A DNA stretch of 9,113 nt from NCBI GenBank assembly GCA_945901145.1, contig CAMDJY010000048.1, positions 1-9,113 on the forward strand, written 5' to 3'. Origin of the DNA: Legionella genomosp. 1. GTDB lineage: Bacteria; Pseudomonadota; Gammaproteobacteria; Legionellales; Legionellaceae. The notes beneath the pieces were generated by a model. That model was not told the origin of the DNA. It worked only from the letters and a program-made list of their open reading frames with translations, and ran no database searches. The translations under genes were made by a program, and so were the position numbers. Of this stretch, positions 6,261 through 9,113 are shown one piece after another. The number at the start of each line of letters is the position of its first letter. Position 1 is the stretch's first letter.

Positions 6261-6299
6261 TATACTCATAGTTCATCATGAAATCATAGGACGTGAGTC
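6261..6299 (+). promoter_or_regulatory. Possible -10 box and ribosome binding site of the small basic gene
   Basis: TATACT at 6261-6266 matches five of six -10 bases, without a convincing -35. AGGA at 6288-6291 lies eight bases before the ATG at 6300 and is a good Shine-Dalgarno. The RBS is the main support that the following short frame is translated. Confidence 0.35.
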
Positions 6300-6530
6300 A
6301 TGAAGAACAAATTCAAGCTTAAATGTCATTTTTTAAGAAGAAAAGCCAAAAAAAGACAAAAACGCCAAATTGCAGCGAATTTCTTTTCGAAAATGCGCTC
6401 ATTAGGTATGGGGTTTTTTAGCCCAAGTGCCAAAGAATTAAAATATAAACCCCAGGAACCTAGCCCATCCTATCGGCATGAACCAAGGGAGGAGCCACCT
6501 AATGCTCACGCGTCGCTGAAAACTGAATAG
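6300..6530 (+). CDS. Small highly basic protein of unknown function
   Basis: The 76-residue frame is not a family I recognise. Its first 33 residues hold 14 Lys/Arg (for example [11 protein letters not shown]), followed by a hydrophobic/Gly patch ([13 protein letters not shown]) and a Pro/Glu-rich tail. There is no signal peptide. The basic head suggests nucleic acid, ribosome or membrane-phosphate binding, but this is inference. Support comes from a good AGGA Shine-Dalgarno, an ATG start, and a position where the opposite strand is non-coding for its first 199 bases. Its last 32 bases overlap the 3' end of prfC on the other strand, so transcripts of the two genes are antisense at their ends. 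A chance frame in AT-rich DNA remains possible. Confidence 0.55.
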   Translation: MKNKFKLKCHFLRRKAKKRQKRQIAANFFSKMRSLGMGFFSPSAKELKYKPQEPSPSYRHEPREEPPNAHASLKTE

Positions 6531-8082
6531 CAGGATATCGCTCTTCTGCAAGAGAAAGATTAATCCTGGTGGGTGCTAAATACATCAGCGCATCACTGCC
6601 ATCTAACGCTAAATAATCGTAAGCTTTCATCTTAAACTGCTCCATTGATTTATCATCCTCAGCATAAACCCAACGTGCGCAGCTGACGTTCACCGCTTCA
6701 TATAAACAATCAACTTTATATTCATGTTTTAATCGATGCGCAACCACATCAAATTGCAACACGCCCACAGCCCCTAAAATTAATTGATTGCTGTTTAACG
6801 GTCGAAAAATTTGCGTTGCACCTTCTTCAGATAATTCAATTAATCCCTTGAGCAAAGCTTTGCTTCTTAATGGATCAAGTAGTCTTACAGCACGAAATAA
6901 CTCGGGCGCAAAATTGGGTATCCCGGTAAATTTCAATAATTCACCTTCAGTAAAGGTATCACCAATGCGAATGGTTCCATGATTGTGTAAACCAATGATA
7001 TCGCCTGCTAAAGCCGTATCAGCATGGACTCGATCACCCGCCATAAAAGTCAGGGCATTCGAAAGCTGAATCTCTTTGCCAATGCGTAAATGTTTTAATT
7101 TAATTCCTTTTTGATATGTTCCTGAACATATCCTCAAAAATGCAATCCGATCACGATGTTTTGGGTCCATATTGGCTTGAATTTTAAAAACAAAACCACT
7201 AAAAGCTTTCTCATTAGGCTGGACCAAACGCTGCTCGGCTTTGCGCGCTCTTGGACTTGGGGCAAAGGTTGCAAAATCATCTAGTAATTCTTTAATGCCA
7301 AAATTATTAATTGCCGAACCAAAATACACTGGAGTTAATTGTCCTGATAAATATTTTTCTAAATCAAACGGATGCGAAGCACCTTGTACCAGTTCCATTT
7401 CTTCTCTTAACTCCAGTGCAAGTTCACCAATTTCTTGATCTAATTGAGGATTATCAATACCCGCAATCACCAATGCTTCTTGCTTTTGCGCGTTTTTACC
7501 GGATTGATACAAATAAATTTTATTCTGATGAATATGATAAATGCCTCGAAAACGCTTTCCCATCCCAATCGGCCACGTCACCGGGGAGCATTGAATTTTA
7601 AGAACCGTTTCAATCTCATCTAATAATTCAATCGGTTGGCGCCCTTCTCGATCCAGTTTATTAATAAAAGTCATAATGGGCGTGTCACGTAATCGACAAA
7701 TCTCCATCAATTTTAAAGTACGATCTTCGACACCTTTTGCCACATCAATGACCATCAATGCTGAATCTACAGCAGTCAACGTACGATAAGTATCCTCAGA
7801 AAAATCCTCATGACCGGGTGTATCAAGCAGATTCATAACATGTGTTTGATGCACAAATTGCATCACTGACGTAGTAATAGAAATGCCTCGCTCCTTTTCC
7901 ATTTCCATCCAATCAGAAGTTGCATGGCGTGTGGCTTTTCTGCCTTTGACTGTTCCTGCTAATTGAATTGCACCTCCGAATAACAATAATTTTTCAGTCA
8001 CCGTAGTTTTTCCAGCATCTGGGTGAGAAATAATCGCGAAAGTACATCGCTTAGTATAATCTTGGTAAAAATCTTCTGACAT
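6499..8082 (-). CDS. prfC: Peptide chain release factor 3 (RF3)
   Basis: This 527-residue translational GTPase removes RF1/RF2 from the ribosome after peptide release. All GTPase motifs are present: G1 HPDAGKTT (residues 20-27), G2 in ERGISITTS (64-72), G3 DTPGHEDF (87-94), G4 NKLD (141-144) and G5 around GSAINNFG (255-262). The beta-barrel domain II and C-terminal domain follow, ending near QFSATREH. Length agrees with E. coli RF3 (529). The SHPDAGKTT form of the P-loop and the [17 protein letters not shown] segment separate RF3 from EF-G. The ATG at 8082 has AAGG six bases upstream. It begins 22 bp after the recQ stop on the same strand, so co-transcription is likely. No clear intrinsic terminator follows; the 3' end overlaps the small basic gene. 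Confidence 0.97.
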   Translation of the reverse strand: MSEDFYQDYTKRCTFAIISHPDAGKTTVTEKLLLFGGAIQLAGTVKGRKATRHATSDWMEMEKERGISITTSVMQFVHQTHVMNLLDTPGHEDFSEDTYRTLTAVDSALMVIDVAKGVEDRTLKLMEICRLRDTPIMTFINKLDREGRQPIELLDEIETVLKIQCSPVTWPIGMGKRFRGIYHIHQNKIYLYQSGKNAQKQEALVIAGIDNPQLDQEIGELALELREEMELVQGASHPFDLEKYLSGQLTPVYFGSAINNFGIKELLDDFATFAPSPRARKAEQRLVQPNEKAFSGFVFKIQANMDPKHRDRIAFLRICSGTYQKGIKLKHLRIGKEIQLSNALTFMAGDRVHADTALAGDIIGLHNHGTIRIGDTFTEGELLKFTGIPNFAPELFRAVRLLDPLRSKALLKGLIELSEEGATQIFRPLNSNQLILGAVGVLQFDVVAHRLKHEYKVDCLYEAVNVSCARWVYAEDDKSMEQFKMKAYDYLALDGSDALMYLAPTRINLSLAEERYPAIQFSATREH

Positions 8083-8104
8083 AACAAACCTTATAATAAT
8101 ATCT

Positions 8105-9113
8105 TTATACTAGTGTCTCTAAAATAAACTGCCCATATTTTGCTAATTTATATTGACCTATCCCAGAAACTTTCTCTAATTGTTCTAAACTCTGTGGATG
8201 AATGCGAACAATATCATGTAAAGTTGCATCACTAAAAATCATAAACGGCGGTTTATTTTCTTCATCAGCCAAACGTCTTCTCAAATTCCGCAACGTTTCA
8301 AATTGTTTTGAATTGCTGTCAGCGGATTGAATCTTGTCGCGTTGTGCTTTTACCGGCATCGTTGGCAAGCTTAACATAACCGCAATCTCGCCTCGCAACA
8401 CAACCCGAGCCTCTGCAGTTAAACGCATCACATTAAATCGCTCAACATCCTGAAAACAATAATCTCGATGAATCAGTTGCCAAGCCAGATGCTTCCAGTA
8501 AGTCACGGGTTTATCTTGTCCTATGCCAAAAGTACTGACGTGCTGATGACCAGCTTGTCTGATTTTATCAGACAGACTACCCCTAAGTACATCAATCACA
8601 TGCATCATGCCATAACGTTGTTGTAAACGATAAACACAAGATAAAAATTTTTGTGCATCTGTAGTTACATCAACTAACTCTGGAGGATTATCACAGACAT
8701 CACAAAAACCACACGCCTGTTCATACACTTCATCAAAATAACGTAATAAAATAGTCCGACGACAATACGAAGCTTGTGCAAATGCAAGCATATGATTTAA
8801 TTTATGATGCTCAATACGTTGCTGCGCATCCGGCATATCCGTACTAATAAAACTACGTAAACGCGCACTGTCTGCAGGATCATACAACAATAAGGCTCGA
8901 GCAGATAATCCATCTCGCCCCGCACGCCCAGTTTCTTGATAATAGCTTTCAATATTTTTAGGCAAATCATGATGAATGACAAAACGCACATTAGGTTTAT
9001 CAATCCCCATGCCAAAAGCAAGGGTTGCAACGACTAAATCAACTTTATCATGCCGAAATAAAGACTGAACTTCTCGGCGCTCTTGAAACGACAAGCCTGC
9101 ATGATATCCACGA
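8105..9113 (-). CDS. recQ: ATP-dependent DNA helicase RecQ, C-terminal part (N-terminus beyond window)
   Basis: The frame is open through the right edge, giving the last 335 residues (E. coli RecQ has about 609). It starts within motif V surroundings ([15 protein letters not shown]), then shows [18 protein letters not shown] and motif [12 protein letters not shown] (8938-8909). The RQC region has the zinc-binding cysteines Cys-x16-Cys-x2-Cys-x2-Cys (8764 to 8693) and a winged helix. An HRDC domain (about 8308-8108) closes the protein, with [13 protein letters not shown]. RecQ is a 3'-5' helicase acting in recombination and fork repair. The TTG at 9094-9092 is the internal Leu of HAGL, not a start. 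Helicase motifs I-IV and the true start lie outside the window. The gene leads into prfC. Confidence 0.97.
   Translation of the reverse strand, partial: RGYHAGLSFQERREVQSLFRHDKVDLVVATLAFGMGIDKPNVRFVIHHDLPKNIESYYQETGRAGRDGLSARALLLYDPADSARLRSFISTDMPDAQQRIEHHKLNHMLAFAQASYCRRTILLRYFDEVYEQACGFCDVCDNPPELVDVTTDAQKFLSCVYRLQQRYGMMHVIDVLRGSLSDKIRQAGHQHVSTFGIGQDKPVTYWKHLAWQLIHRDYCFQDVERFNVMRLTAEARVVLRGEIAVMLSLPTMPVKAQRDKIQSADSNSKQFETLRNLRRRLADEENKPPFMIFSDATLHDIVRIHPQSLEQLEKVSGIGQYKLAKYGQFILETLV

Noticed and set aside
6541..6554. CTCTT-ctgc-AAGAG hairpin as terminator of the small basic gene
   Set aside because: The stem is only five AT-rich-ended pairs, no T run follows, and it lies in conserved prfC coding sequence.
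7241..7601. Plus-strand frames inside prfC
   Set aside because: Opposite-strand shadows of the highly conserved RF3 sequence; no start signals.
8105..9094. RecQ start at the TTG at 9094-9092
   Set aside because: The frame continues to the window edge and the upstream codons encode RGYHAG, the normal helicase sequence before this Leu, so the TTG is internal.

Overview
The window looks like part of the chromosome of an AT-rich gammaproteobacterium with host-associated habits, most plausibly a member of the Legionellales (Legionella, Coxiella, Rickettsiella or Berkiella-like). The housekeeping genes (prfC, recQ, a comEA-like gene, a DUF2490 outer-membrane protein) are of gammaproteobacterial type. 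The large gene on the left has the make-up of an effector for a eukaryotic host: a long alpha-solenoid repeat array followed by a Ulp1/SENP-like (C48) cysteine protease. The taxonomic call is inference from gene content; no rRNA or tRNA is present.

Layout, left to right. (1) Positions 1-148 are the left end of an IS66-family insertion sequence pointing out of the window, with the start of its tnpA (65 to 1, minus) and a hairpin that buries the tnpA ribosome binding site. (2) 120-3365 (minus) is the 1081-residue repeat/protease protein. The IS has inserted into its 3' end, so its last nine residues and its stop codon come from the IS. It carries nine 126-bp tandem repeats (1818-2951) and a G8 tract inside the protease domain. 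(3) 3366-3558 is a non-coding gap with one weak hairpin. (4) 3559-3846 (minus) is a small exported ComEA-like helix-hairpin-helix protein, with a hairpin in its leader. (5) 4002-4463 (minus) is a fragment of a Cys-containing beta-propeller-like repeat protein, 11 bp downstream of (6) an exported papain-like (C1) protease at 4475-5500 (minus). (7) Divergently, 5555-6232 (plus) encodes a DUF2490 outer-membrane beta-barrel. (8) 6300-6530 (plus) encodes a small, very basic protein whose 3' end overlaps prfC tail to tail. (9) prfC (6499-8082, minus) follows 22 bp after recQ (8105 to beyond 9113, minus, N-terminus outside the window), a likely recQ-prfC transcription unit.

The right half (prfC, recQ) is ordinary core genome. 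The left half is accessory: a candidate secreted effector, secreted protease, broken repeat protein and an IS. The most notable points are the fusion of a solenoid resembling OPR/DUF1601-type repeats to a complete H-D-Q-C protease, recent unit-to-unit copying inside the array (two units match at 124 of 126 bases), and the IS that rewrote the protein's C-terminus while placing tnpA downstream of it under an RBS-masking hairpin.
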